The position numbers and the translations under genes are program-made. Shown piece by piece: positions 7,280 to 14,733 of a stretch of DNA of 21,816 nucleotides. Each line of letters opens with the position of its first letter. The stretch's first letter is position 1. The stretch comes from an uncultured Ruminococcus sp. (GTDB lineage Bacteria > Bacillota > Clostridia > Oscillospirales > Ruminococcaceae), in contig CAMNMO010000009.1 of NCBI GenBank assembly GCA_946544695.1, positions 1 to 21,816 of the forward strand. Reading direction: 5' to 3'. Under the pieces are notes generated by a model. That model saw only the letters and a program-made list of their open reading frames with translations. It did not search any database and had not been told where the DNA came from.

Positions 7280-8386
7280 ATGGGATTTCTTGAAAAGTAC
7301 AGAGATTATTCATTGATCTCGAAGATCCTGGCGTATGTGCTGTTTTTTGATGCGGGCACATCTGTGCTGGGTATGTTCATAAATATGATACGCTTTGAAT
7401 ATTACAGCTTTTCCATCTGGACGATACTTTATCAGGCGGTGCCCGTCATCGCAGGCATCATCTTCCTGATGAACAAGCATCAGGATAAGATATTCAAGTA
7501 CGCATTCTCGGGTGCGCTGGTACTGATGAAGCTCATCGTGCTGATAAGGGCGATAGCACTGGGCAGCCCCACATTCAAGTATATACTGACCTGCTTTATG
7601 GGACTTGTGCTGGCAGTGGGCTTTGCAGCTTACTATCTGGGCGTTATCAGACCCGCAGGCAAGCGCAACTACCTTATCTGCATGTATATACTGCTGGGTG
7701 TTGCAGCACTGTTCTCAATATTCAACATCGGCAGCGTTTCGATAGACAAGTTCGCTCTTTGTGCACTGCTCGCAATGTTCTCCTATCAGGAGACAAGGGC
7801 ACAGAACCCCACAATAGTTTACGCAGGCATGATAGGTCTGGCTTACTATCTGGTATACATGGCACTGGGCGATCTGCTTAGCTTGTTCAGCGTTTACATG
7901 CCAGGCTTCTTTAACAGTGTGAACATCATACTCTGCATGGCTGTGCCGCTGCTTGTATATGACAGAGTGGTACCAGGTGAGGGTCAGTCTCTTGCACTGG
8001 ACTTCAGCGTATTTTCGGGCGCAGCTGCACCAACATATCAGCAGCCCATGCAGCAGAACGGCTATCAGCAGCCTATGCAGCAGAACGGCTATCAGCAGCC
8101 TGCTCAGCCTGTTCAGAACAACAACTTCCAGCAGGCTAACGCACCTGTTCAGAACAATAATTTCCAGCAGACTAATGCACCTGTTCAGAACAACAATTTC
8201 CAGCAGACTAACGCACCTGCACAGAATATGTATCAGCAGACAAATATCCCCACGCAGACCAATGCGCCTGCGCAGCAGAACAACTTCGACCCCATGACAG
8301 GTCAGCCGCTGAACGCACAGCCTCAGCAGAACAGGTTCGACCCCATGACGGGCGAACCCCTTGACCCCAACGGCGGTCAGCAGTAA
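7280..8386 (+). CDS. Multi-pass membrane protein with Q/N-rich repetitive C-terminal tail
   Basis: This is a 368-residue protein. Residues about 12-230 hold roughly seven hydrophobic helices. Residues 234-368 form a low-complexity tail rich in Gln, Asn, Pro and Ala. The tail has two copies of YQQPMQQNG, three copies of PVQNNNFQQ-A/T-NA, and ends with two FDPMTG-Q/E-PL motifs at about residues 336-344 and 353-361. FDPxTGxP motifs recur in low-complexity tails of Clostridia proteins, but I know of no firm function. The longer frame opening at 7136 is rejected because it overlaps the zinc-ribbon gene and the terminator; GGAGG lies seven bases before this ATG. The tail is probably cytoplasmic by charge distribution, which is inference. 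No enzymatic motif is visible, so a scaffold or stress-related membrane role is only a guess. Confidence 0.85.
   Translation: MGFLEKYRDYSLISKILAYVLFFDAGTSVLGMFINMIRFEYYSFSIWTILYQAVPVIAGIIFLMNKHQDKIFKYAFSGALVLMKLIVLIRAIALGSPTFKYILTCFMGLVLAVGFAAYYLGVIRPAGKRNYLICMYILLGVAALFSIFNIGSVSIDKFALCALLAMFSYQETRAQNPTIVYAGMIGLAYYLVYMALGDLLSLFSVYMPGFFNSVNIILCMAVPLLVYDRVVPGEGQSLALDFSVFSGAAAPTYQQPMQQNGYQQPMQQNGYQQPAQPVQNNNFQQANAPVQNNNFQQTNAPVQNNNFQQTNAPAQNMYQQTNIPTQTNAPAQQNNFDPMTGQPLNAQPQQNRFDPMTGEPLDPNGGQQ
8036..8098 (+). repeat. 27-bp tandem repeat, two full copies and a partial third, coding
   Basis: Units at 8036-8062 and 8063-8089 are nearly identical (one visible synonymous change) and encode YQQPMQQNG. 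A third unit begins at 8090 and diverges after YQQP. They lie in the Q/N-rich tail of the membrane protein and are prone to slippage. Confidence 0.85.
8108..8215 (+). repeat. 36-bp tandem repeat, three copies, coding
   Basis: Units at 8108-8143, 8144-8179 and 8180-8215 each encode PVQNNNFQQ followed by A or T and NA. They differ mostly at synonymous positions (AAC/AAT, TTC context), suggesting the duplications are not very recent or that the protein sequence is selected. A fourth, decayed unit starts at 8216. Confidence 0.88.
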
Positions 8387-8404
8387 TGACATAAGAATAA
8401 CTTA

Positions 8405-8449
8405 GCCATAGTATTTCCGATGTGAAGTCGGAAGTACTATGGCGTTTCT
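8405..8449 (+). terminator. Hairpin terminator after the Q/N-tail gene
   Basis: A 16-bp stem, 8405-8420 paired with 8428-8443 and broken only by one T-G wobble, closes the loop TGTGAAG. GTTTCT follows, a weak T tract. It lies 18 bases after the stop codon and immediately before the next promoter, so it should insulate the two genes. Confidence 0.75.
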
Positions 8450-8450
8450 A

Positions 8451-8479
8451 TTGACATCGCAGCGATGTTATGCTATAAT
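8451..8479 (+). promoter_or_regulatory. Near-consensus promoter of the orphan 99-residue gene
   Basis: Perfect TTGACA (8451-8456) and perfect TATAAT (8474-8479) are separated by 17 bases, with TGC before the -10 (extended -10). This is the best promoter in the window. Transcription should start near 8486, about 30 bases before the ATG at 8517. Confidence 0.9.
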
Positions 8480-8491
8480 TGCTGATAACAT
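8454..8491. promoter_or_regulatory. Two inverted repeats overlapping the promoter, candidate operators
   Basis: ACATCGC-A-GCGATGT (8454-8468) is a perfect palindrome with 7-bp arms around one base; it covers the end of the -35 and half the spacer. A second inverted repeat, ATGTTAT (8465-8471) and ATAACAT (8485-8491), brackets the -10 box and overlaps the first by four bases. Two repeats placed exactly on a consensus promoter suggest repressor binding. No candidate repressor gene is next to it, so this remains inference. Confidence 0.5.
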
Positions 8492-8516
8492 AGATCGGAC
8501 TTTTGTGAGGTGCTTT

Positions 8517-8816
8517 ATGATAACGATAGATACATGGGTAGTGCTCTCAGCTGACAAAGATCATATTACTCTGGAATGTCCTTTTCAAGAAGGCGATCTG
8601 TGGATCGTTTCTGTTGATCGGTTTGGTTTTGATGAAGAGCACACTTTTCATGCTGGAGATGTTTTCTCTACGGAAACAGGTGGATTGGATTATCTGAAAT
8701 ACGAAGAACTTGATGATCTTACTGAAGAAGGGCGAAAAATATTTTATGCCTACATCAAGAAGAAGGGCTTTCATTACTCATTTTTGGAAAAGTATGGTTT
8801 TATTGCTGATCGATGA
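8517..8816 (+). CDS. Uncharacterised 99-residue protein
   Basis: I do not recognise this small, acidic, soluble protein. It has no signal peptide, membrane segment, Cys pair or DNA-binding motif that I can see. It begins MITIDTWVVLSADKDH and is rich in aromatic residues, with a Lys-rich helix-like stretch near the C-terminus (FYAYIKKKGFHYSFL). The ATG at 8517 is chosen because GAGG lies six bases upstream and the promoter -10 ends at 8479; the frame open from 8439 would start inside the upstream hairpin. Third codon positions are clearly richer in A/T than in flanking genes, which hints at acquisition. An immunity- or antidote-like small protein is conceivable, but nothing in the sequence proves it. 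Confidence 0.7.
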   Translation: MITIDTWVVLSADKDHITLECPFQEGDLWIVSVDRFGFDEEHTFHAGDVFSTETGGLDYLKYEELDDLTEEGRKIFYAYIKKKGFHYSFLEKYGFIADR

Positions 8817-8852
8817 CAAATTCTGACTTGTCTCAGCAACTGAATAATGCAA

Positions 8853-8884
8853 TGCCCCGAAGCGCTTTGAAACGCTTCGGGGCA
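8853..8884. terminator. Hairpin between convergent genes, probable bidirectional terminator
   Basis: A perfect 12-bp stem (TGCCCCGAAGCG at 8853-8864 with its complement at 8873-8884) closes an eight-base loop. It lies between the stop codons of the plus-strand orphan gene (8816) and the minus-strand CotH gene (8929). Neither side has a proper T tract, so termination could be weak or the hairpin could serve mainly as a 3' end stabiliser. Confidence 0.6.
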
Positions 8885-8928
8885 AAACTTCTATATGGGT
8901 ATACACTTTATGCAGCAGTCTTTTTGTT

Positions 8929-10890
8929 TTAACCAAGTGTCTTGTCGCAGAAATCTATCATCTTATCGATATTGCCGCTGCGTTCTTCGAGAAAATCACG
9001 AATGCACTGTATGCTTGCGTAGCCGCCGCTGACTGCGTCTTCTGTGCTGCCCGTGTCGGGGTAGCGTTCAAAGAACTGGTCGTACAGCGGTGAATATTCG
9101 TCCTCGAATGCCTGAAGCTTTTCAAGGGCTGCTGTCTTTTCAAACTCGTTTTCCGAAAGACCGTTTATCCTGTCATAGAACTCACTGCGGAAGCCCTCGT
9201 TGGTCATCAGGTATGCAAAGCTGAGGACTGCGGGGTTGTTGGTGCCCATGTCAAGCAGACCGTCAGGCTTGTAGTTATCTTCTTTGATGGTGTTGGTGTA
9301 GGCATCGCCCTTGCCGCTGACACCGCCGAATTCCACATCATAAAGCATGAAACGGAACCTGCCGTCCGCATAGGGATTTTCGGGGTCGGTCTCTATGGTG
9401 CGCCACATCGACCAGTTTTTGCCGGGCCAGTCCCACTTGTTGTTTATCCAGCATTCGATGGCAAAATAATCCATCACCGACTGCGGGTCCACCAGTGAGG
9501 TAAGTTCGGCGTAATCCTCATCGGAAGCGGCGTCCTTGTGGGTGGCAAAGAACGAGTTCAGGTCGGCAAAATAATAGTTCTCGGGCTTGCCGTCGGGCAC
9601 CTTGCCTTCGTCCAGCTTGTAGCCCTGCTTGTAGGTCTCGGCATCGCCCTTGTAGACCACCACCTGCGTTTTGTCAACACCGTGAACGTCCTCAAAGAAG
9701 TCGTTGGAGTAGTCCTCCTCAAGCACGTAAAGTCCCCAGTATTCGCCGTTCAGATAGACCACGCAGGGGCGTGAACGCTTGGTGTCGCAGGCTGAATCAT
9801 GCACCAGCGACTGCCAGTAGGTGTCATTGAATTTAGCGGTGAATGCGCAGTTGCCGCCTGCACGCAGCACCAGTGTATCGAACTTGTCCATCACCTCGCC
9901 TGCATCGTTCAGGTAGTCCTCACCGAAAACTGCATAGCGGAAGTTGTTGTCGCCGTAATCACTGCGGGCATAGATACGAAATCCCTTTTGCAGATCGGAA
10001 CGGGAGTAGTTGCCCTGAACACGCACGCCGCAGTCCTGCGAGAACATTTCCTCTGCGCCGTCGGTGCCGAATTCCATAAAGCTTACAGATGCACGCCTTT
10101 CCCAGTCCTTGCCACGCTGTTTGTAGTTTGCGTCCATCTTGCGTGCCTGTTCAGCATCGGTGATGCGGTTGCGCTTGTTTGAAAGGTACTTTTCCATATC
10201 CGCATCGAAGATATCGCCCTTGACGTAAATGCCCTTTGTGCTGTCGAACAGGTCATCGCAGTCCATCGAAAGGCTGATGACAGCCAGGTCATGGCCTGCC
10301 GCCGCACAGCTTTCCGCAAGCCCCTGAATGTGTTCTTCGGGGGTGCCTATGAAGTAAGATGCATTAGCTATGCTGCCAAAGCTGCCGTCAGCGTGCTTTA
10401 CTGCGGCACGTATGGCGGTGCACTTGTCAACTGCGCTGTCAGCGGGGGCGGAAGTCGTGCTTACAAAGCCGTCCTTGTCGCTGTTGGGTTCGCAGAATGT
10501 GCCTGCGATAAGCAGCGGGTCAACGGCGGATACCACGTTTTTGTCGCCCTTGCGGTCGGTTATGGCTATGGCAGATTCATACTTCACTGCGGTGTCGCTT
10601 GATGTGGGGTCACTGCCGTCGGTGGTGTAGTAGATATCGCCTTCCTCAGCGGCGGTAAGCGTGACTTCAAGCCCTGCGGGGTATACGCCGCTCGGTGAAG
10701 AAAAACCCACCGAAGCGGGAACGCCTTCTTCTGCTTCCTCCGAAGTCTCAGCGCCGTCAGCAGTGCCTTCTGCCGTGCTTGCTGCCTTGCTTTCATCTGC
10801 CTTGCTGCCGCCCGAAGTACCGCTGCTGCATGAAGCCAGCGTCATCAGTGCCAGCGCTGCGGCTATAAGCTGTGTGCATTTTATTTTCAT
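8929..10890 (-). CDS. CotH-kinase family surface lipoprotein with chitobiase-like N-terminal domain
   Basis: This is a 653-residue lipoprotein. The signal sequence ends in the lipobox LASC with Cys21 as the lipidated residue, followed by a Ser/Glu/Ala-rich linker to about residue 55. Residues about 60-110 match a chitobiase/beta-hexosaminidase C-terminal-like domain (GVYPAGLEVTLTA, then YYTTDGSDPT). Residues about 200-560 form the CotH kinase domain (GVRVQGNYSR, FDTLVLRAGGN, VVYLNGEYWGLYVLEEDY, DWPGKNWSMW, LYDVEFGG). CotH phosphorylates spore-coat proteins in Bacillus. Secreted relatives are common in fibre-degrading ruminococci, where the substrate is unknown. The Asp-x-Asp expected near the end of the domain reads D-V-E here, so activity should not be assumed. 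The start has GGGAGG six bases upstream and overlaps the previous gene's stop as ATGA. Confidence 0.92.
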   Translation of the reverse strand: MKIKCTQLIAAALALMTLASCSSGTSGGSKADESKAASTAEGTADGAETSEEAEEGVPASVGFSSPSGVYPAGLEVTLTAAEEGDIYYTTDGSDPTSSDTAVKYESAIAITDRKGDKNVVSAVDPLLIAGTFCEPNSDKDGFVSTTSAPADSAVDKCTAIRAAVKHADGSFGSIANASYFIGTPEEHIQGLAESCAAAGHDLAVISLSMDCDDLFDSTKGIYVKGDIFDADMEKYLSNKRNRITDAEQARKMDANYKQRGKDWERRASVSFMEFGTDGAEEMFSQDCGVRVQGNYSRSDLQKGFRIYARSDYGDNNFRYAVFGEDYLNDAGEVMDKFDTLVLRAGGNCAFTAKFNDTYWQSLVHDSACDTKRSRPCVVYLNGEYWGLYVLEEDYSNDFFEDVHGVDKTQVVVYKGDAETYKQGYKLDEGKVPDGKPENYYFADLNSFFATHKDAASDEDYAELTSLVDPQSVMDYFAIECWINNKWDWPGKNWSMWRTIETDPENPYADGRFRFMLYDVEFGGVSGKGDAYTNTIKEDNYKPDGLLDMGTNNPAVLSFAYLMTNEGFRSEFYDRINGLSENEFEKTAALEKLQAFEDEYSPLYDQFFERYPDTGSTEDAVSGGYASIQCIRDFLEERSGNIDKMIDFCDKTLG

Positions 10891-11465
10891 GGTGTACCTC
10901 CCGTAAACTCACTTTTGTCAACTTCCCACAGCTTGTATATCACAAAGTCTCCGACCTCCAGCGTGTACGGCGGGTGAGTGCGTTCAAATCCTTTGCGCAC
11001 TGCCAGATATTCCCGCAGTTCCTCCTCGCTGTCAAAAAGTCCGTTCTCATTCAGCCTGAAACCGTCAAAGACCAAAGGTATCTCGTTGTACACCGCCGAA
11101 TAGTAGTCGCCGCCCGCATAGGCGTAGTCGTAGCCGAGAAAGGTCTTTTTCTGCGGCACATCTTCCATTATCGGCTGCGGCACATAGCTTTCACAGAGGA
11201 TAAGCCTGAAAGGTATGCCACGTTTTTCGGCTTCCCCGATATATTCACGGATATGTGCCCTGTCGGTGCAGGCAGACACCCATTCACCGCAGCCGTAATT
11301 ATAAAAGGTGCGTTCGATCTCCTCATCGCAGTATTCCTCAAAACGCCCCTCTTTGCTGAGAAACCAGTTTTCTCCGACCTCTGCGCTGAACCCGCTGCCG
11401 TCTATGCCCTTGTAGTGTGATGGCTTGTCAGCAAGTCTCTGAACTATCAAGCCGTTAGTGTACAT
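10887..11465 (-). CDS. Uncharacterised 192-residue protein coupled to CotH
   Basis: I do not recognise this protein. It has no signal peptide or transmembrane segment, so it is probably cytoplasmic. It is acidic and aromatic-rich, with Tyr/Gly-containing motifs (FYNYGCGEW, FLGYDYAYAGGDYYSA) and ends with a compact segment, YTLEVGDFVIYKLWEVD. The ATG at 11463-11465 has GGAGG five bases upstream. Its TGA shares bases with the CotH ATG (ATGA), so the two proteins should be made in linked amounts. It is the first gene after a strong promoter. A helper or regulator of the CotH lipoprotein is possible, but the pairing might only reflect shared expression. Confidence 0.85.
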   Translation of the reverse strand: MYTNGLIVQRLADKPSHYKGIDGSGFSAEVGENWFLSKEGRFEEYCDEEIERTFYNYGCGEWVSACTDRAHIREYIGEAEKRGIPFRLILCESYVPQPIMEDVPQKKTFLGYDYAYAGGDYYSAVYNEIPLVFDGFRLNENGLFDSEEELREYLAVRKGFERTHPPYTLEVGDFVIYKLWEVDKSEFTGGTP

Positions 11466-11506
11466 GATGCCCTCCTATAAAAATATGAAAGCTGTTACTT
11501 GTGAAA

Positions 11507-11535
11507 AGTATACCAGAAATTAACACCGTTGTCAA
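11507..11535 (-). promoter_or_regulatory. Promoter of the 192-residue protein / CotH operon
   Basis: On the minus strand a perfect TTGACA (11530-11535) and TATACT (11507-11512) are separated by 17 bases, with TGG before the -10 (extended -10). Transcription should begin near 11500, about 35 bases before the ATG at 11465. Confidence 0.88.
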
Positions 11536-11593
11536 TAACTTATAGCAATATTGTTTTAACCTTTTGCACTTATCAGGATATGGCGATATATGA

Positions 11594-11650
11594 GGATATT
11601 AATATCCAAGCATAAGCGATGACCGCATCAGCACACCCGATCATTGATCG
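11594..11650. other. Intergenic palindromes after the ECF operon
   Basis: The roughly 200-base gap between the ECF S gene and the next operon holds a perfect 14-bp palindrome, GGATATTAATATCC (11594-11607), and a 13-bp palindrome, CGATCA-T-TGATCG (11638-11650). Neither is followed by a T tract on the minus strand, so I do not call a terminator for the long operon. They could be protein sites or weak 3' structures. Confidence 0.4.
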
Positions 11651-11664
11651 TTTACTGCCCCGTC

Positions 11665-12342
11665 TTACGTGCCTATGCCGTGCTTGTCTTTCAGCCTTTT
11701 GAATATGCGGGCTGAGGGGCGGGTGAATATCATCAGGAAAATGACGTTCGATGCCATGTAGCTTACCGTGAACCACGCTGAGGCTGCGGTCAGCCCGATG
11801 AAACGTTCCGCCGAAAAGCCGCCGCCCAGCCAAAGCATGCTGCACACATCAAGGCTCAAAGAGTAGACAAGTCCCGCCAGCGCCCCGAATACCGCAAGGG
11901 GCAGCCTGCCTTTTCTGAGATGCCCGCCAAGCAGACCCGCCAGCATGCCTGTAAGTCCCCATACCATCATCTGGAAAGGTGTCCAGATGCCCTGTGAAAA
12001 GTAGAAATTCGATATGAGTGCTGTGAGTGCACCTATGGTGAAACCATGCCCTGCACCCAGATAGATGCCCGCCAGTATGATAACGGCAGCGCAGGGCTTG
12101 AATGCGGGCACTGCGGCAAAGAGAAGTCTGCCCGAGACAGCAAGGGCTGTCATCACGGCGGTGAGGGCTATCTCGCCCGAGGAGATATCACGTTTCTCGA
12201 ATCGGCTGAAAAATAAGCCGCATGCAGCCACTGCCGCCGAACATATCAGCCAGCTTGCAGCCCTGTCAGCAAACACCACGCAGCCCGCACCGATGACGGC
12301 AAGGGCGGCGATAAGCAGGAACACCCTGCGGCGTTCAGTCAT
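11665..12342 (-). CDS. ECF transporter S component (substrate-binding membrane protein)
   Basis: This is a membrane protein of about 225 residues with some six helices and few soluble parts, the usual size and shape of an ECF S component. The central stretch (GRLLFAAVPAFKPCAAVIIL, then LGAGHGFTIGALTALISNFY and GIWTPFQMMVWGL) is typical of the S-component group predicted to carry vitamin B12 or its precursors, but the specificity is inferred, not shown. It is the last gene of the nine-gene operon and follows the EcfT and ATPase genes, giving a complete dedicated ECF module. Two starts are possible: GTG at 12351, or ATG at 12342. I prefer the ATG because the GGGGGTGAG sequence is then at ribosome-binding distance; with the GTG it would lie directly on the codon. 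The ATG overlaps the ATPase stop. Confidence 0.88.
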   Translation of the reverse strand: MTERRRVFLLIAALAVIGAGCVVFADRAASWLICSAAVAACGLFFSRFEKRDISSGEIALTAVMTALAVSGRLLFAAVPAFKPCAAVIILAGIYLGAGHGFTIGALTALISNFYFSQGIWTPFQMMVWGLTGMLAGLLGGHLRKGRLPLAVFGALAGLVYSLSLDVCSMLWLGGGFSAERFIGLTAASAWFTVSYMASNVIFLMIFTRPSARIFKRLKDKHGIGT

Positions 12343-13900
12343 CAGTCTCACCCCCGAGGGCGGCTTGCAGGTGTTTTGGCAGAAAGGCGTTTTTCACCAT
12401 ATCCCTTGCGATGCGGCGTACAGCCGTGCTGTAAAAGCCCGAAGCTGCGAAAAACTCGGGCGTCGGCATAAGGCTTTCTATCCTGCCGCCGCAGAAAAGG
12501 GCGCAGGTATGGGAAAATTCAGCCGCAAAGTCAAGGTCGTGGGTGACTGTCAGCACAGCCATGCCCTCGTCACAAAATGTGCGCAGCAGCCTGCCTGTCT
12601 TTGCTGACGAAACAGGGTCAAGACCCTTTGTGGGTTCGTCCAGCAGAAGTATCTGCGGGTCACACAGCAGCACCCGTCCCAGTCCGCAAAGCTGTGCTTC
12701 GCCGCCGCTGAGGTCGTAGGGGTGCATGTCGGCAAGGTGCGAACAGCCCAGCTTTTCAAGCATGACGGCGGCTGCGCTTTCGGGCTTGCCCATCGCTTTC
12801 AGCGCATAGCGGTAGTCCTCGATGACGGTTGGCTGCAAAAACAGGTCGGTGACCTCCTGGGGCAGCATGGCTGCCTTAACAGCCGACTTTTTCAGCGGTT
12901 TTCCGCCATACAGCACCCTGCCCGAATAGGGTCTGAGAAGTCCTGCCAGCACACGCAGCAGGGTGGTCTTGCCGCAGCCGTTTGCCCCTGTTACGGAAAG
13001 CATTTCGCCCTTGTGCAGCGTAAGTGATGTGCCGTCAAGTATATCTTCACCGCTGCGTGAAAAGGAAAAACGCAGGTCATCGGCGGTGAGAAGGACATCT
13101 TCAAAAACAGGTGACTTTTCAAGCGGGACTTCCTTTGCGTGCGGCAGGGCGTTCAGCATTTCACGCCCCTCACGGACGGTCAGCGGTGTATGCCCCGAAA
13201 AACAACGGGCTGCGGCAGGCAGATAGTCATGCAGTGCGGGGTGACCTGCGGCGCTGCGTGGCGCAAGGTCGGCGGCAAGCCTGCCGTTTTCAAGGAACAG
13301 CACACGGTCGCAGTCAGCAAACAGGTAGTCCGATGAATGTTCGGCAATGATGATGGTGGTGCCGAATTCACGGTTGACACGCAGTATCAGCGATGCGAAG
13401 CTTTCTGCGGTGACGGGGTCAAGGCGGCTGAACGGTTCATCGAGAAGCAGTATCTCGGGCTGCATGACCATCACCGAACAAAGGCTGACCAGCTGTTTTT
13501 CACCGCCCGAAAGTGATGAAAGCGGGCGTGAGAGAAGTCTGCCTATGCCGAAACGAGATATGGTCTCGGCGGCAAGGCGGCGGACCTCAGCGGGGCTTAT
13601 GTCTGCGTTTTCGGGTGCGAACAGTATCTCGCTGCGCACAGTATCGCTGACAAAGCCGTCCTCGGGGTGCTGCGGCAGATAGCCCACACGGGGCTGTGAT
13701 ATTTCCATCTCGCCCGAAAGCCTGCCAAGCGGGGAAGTCTCGGACTTCATAAGACGCAGAAGGGTGGTCTTGCCGCTGCCCGAACTGCCCATAAGCATGA
13801 CAAGTTCACCCGCACCGACAGACAGTGTGATATCTGTCAGGGCAGGCGAAGAAGCGGAGTTGTAGCAGAAGTTCAGTGCTTTGATGTGTACAGCTTCCAT
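12335..13900 (-). CDS. Fused double ATPase of an ECF transporter
   Basis: Two ABC ATPase domains are joined in one 521-residue chain. Domain 1 (about 1-235) has Walker A GSSGSGKT at 38-45, signature LSGGE at 130-134, Walker B LLLDEP at 151-156 and switch His188. Domain 2 (about 265-500) has Walker A GANGCGKT at 305-312, signature LSGGE at 397-401, Walker B at 418-423 and His454. All catalytic motifs are intact, so both sites should hydrolyse ATP. The fusion stands in for the usual EcfA/EcfA' pair and resembles YkoD-type dedicated ECF systems. AAGGAG lies about eight bases before the ATG. The start lies 28 bases inside the EcfT gene, and the stop overlaps the S-component start, so the three subunits are translationally linked. 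Confidence 0.95.
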   Translation of the reverse strand: MEAVHIKALNFCYNSASSPALTDITLSVGAGELVMLMGSSGSGKTTLLRLMKSETSPLGRLSGEMEISQPRVGYLPQHPEDGFVSDTVRSEILFAPENADISPAEVRRLAAETISRFGIGRLLSRPLSSLSGGEKQLVSLCSVMVMQPEILLLDEPFSRLDPVTAESFASLILRVNREFGTTIIIAEHSSDYLFADCDRVLFLENGRLAADLAPRSAAGHPALHDYLPAAARCFSGHTPLTVREGREMLNALPHAKEVPLEKSPVFEDVLLTADDLRFSFSRSGEDILDGTSLTLHKGEMLSVTGANGCGKTTLLRVLAGLLRPYSGRVLYGGKPLKKSAVKAAMLPQEVTDLFLQPTVIEDYRYALKAMGKPESAAAVMLEKLGCSHLADMHPYDLSGGEAQLCGLGRVLLCDPQILLLDEPTKGLDPVSSAKTGRLLRTFCDEGMAVLTVTHDLDFAAEFSHTCALFCGGRIESLMPTPEFFAASGFYSTAVRRIARDMVKNAFLPKHLQAALGGETDD

Positions 13901-14733
13901 TGAAGGGTCTCCTTTGCAAGGGTGATGACGGGCGGCAGGCAGGCGCAGACACAGGCTGCGGTCAGGTGCGGCTCGGATCTGCCGAATGTCAGGGTGGGGT
14001 AGAACTGTGTGCTGCCCCCGAGTACCGTGAATACCATCGCAGCTGCGGTAATGCAGAGTTCGGCAAGTATCAGCAGCATGTCCCTGCGGGCAAGCGGTCT
14101 GCTGTCAGAACGGACAGAGGGGTGTTTGCCGTATCCTCTGCCGTTCATCGAGCGTGCAGCGTCTGCGGCAGCTTCGGCAGACCATGCTATGCATGCCCCG
14201 AACACGGCTGAATGTTCCTGCATTAGTGTGGTGGGGCTGTTGTCAGCAAACAGACCTGCCCCACGCTGTGCCTCATGTATGCGGCGCTGTTTTTTTATCA
14301 GCCGTGGGATGAACCCCAGCGTCATGCTGACTGTAAGTGCCAGTTTCGGGGATATCCTGCCAAACAGCGAAAGCAGTTCACGGTCATTGAGAAGGCGGCG
14401 TGCGAGGGTCAGCCATATCGTGACGCCCCCCAGCGACAGTCCCAGCTGAAGCCCGTAAAGCATAGATTCGAGGGTATATGCACGGGAATTGACAAACAGC
14501 AGCACCGTCATGCCACGATGTGATACCAGCGGGTCTGTTATAGCAGTGACAGCCGCAAGGCAAAGGCAGCCGCCCAGCGCTTTTGCAAAGCTGCGCACAC
14601 CGCTGTGCAGCAGCAAGCAGAGAAGTCCGCCAAGAAGCCCTGCAGCGGCAGCGGTAAGTGAACGGCAGAACATGAGTATCAGCAGCAGGGCAGTCACGGC
14701 AGCAAGGCGTGTTAAGGGGTGAAGCGTTCTCAT
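13873..14733 (-). CDS. ecfT: ECF transporter transmembrane coupling protein EcfT
   Basis: This is a 286-residue membrane protein with about four to five N-terminal helices, a cytoplasmic helical region, and C-terminal helices. The two Ala-Arg-Gly-type coupling motifs by which EcfT contacts the ATPases are recognisable as EAQRGAG at 154-160 and ARSMNGRGYG at 193-202. It joins the S component to the double ATPase. The ATG shares bases with the TGA of the DUF4430 gene (ATGA overlap), so the transporter is made together with that extracytoplasmic protein. Together with the S component and the fused ATPase this looks like a dedicated (group I) ECF transporter rather than a shared-module one. Confidence 0.92.
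   Translation of the reverse strand: MRTLHPLTRLAAVTALLLILMFCRSLTAAAAGLLGGLLCLLLHSGVRSFAKALGGCLCLAAVTAITDPLVSHRGMTVLLFVNSRAYTLESMLYGLQLGLSLGGVTIWLTLARRLLNDRELLSLFGRISPKLALTVSMTLGFIPRLIKKQRRIHEAQRGAGLFADNSPTTLMQEHSAVFGACIAWSAEAAADAARSMNGRGYGKHPSVRSDSRPLARRDMLLILAELCITAAAMVFTVLGGSTQFYPTLTFGRSEPHLTAACVCACLPPVITLAKETLQWKLYTSKH

Noticed and set aside
8036..8215. CRISPR-like array
   Set aside because: The repeats are contiguous, coding and in frame with no unique spacers.
7715..8392. 225-codon minus-strand open frame over the repeat tail
   Set aside because: Its Leu/Val/Arg-rich repeats are simply the reverse complement of the Q/N repeats.
8439..8516. Longer start for the 99-residue protein at 8439
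   Set aside because: That start lies in the upstream hairpin and before the promoter; GAGG lies six bases before the ATG at 8517.
8853..8884. Strong intrinsic terminator with T tract
   Set aside because: The stem is excellent but neither flank has a T run, so only a probable bidirectional terminator is called.
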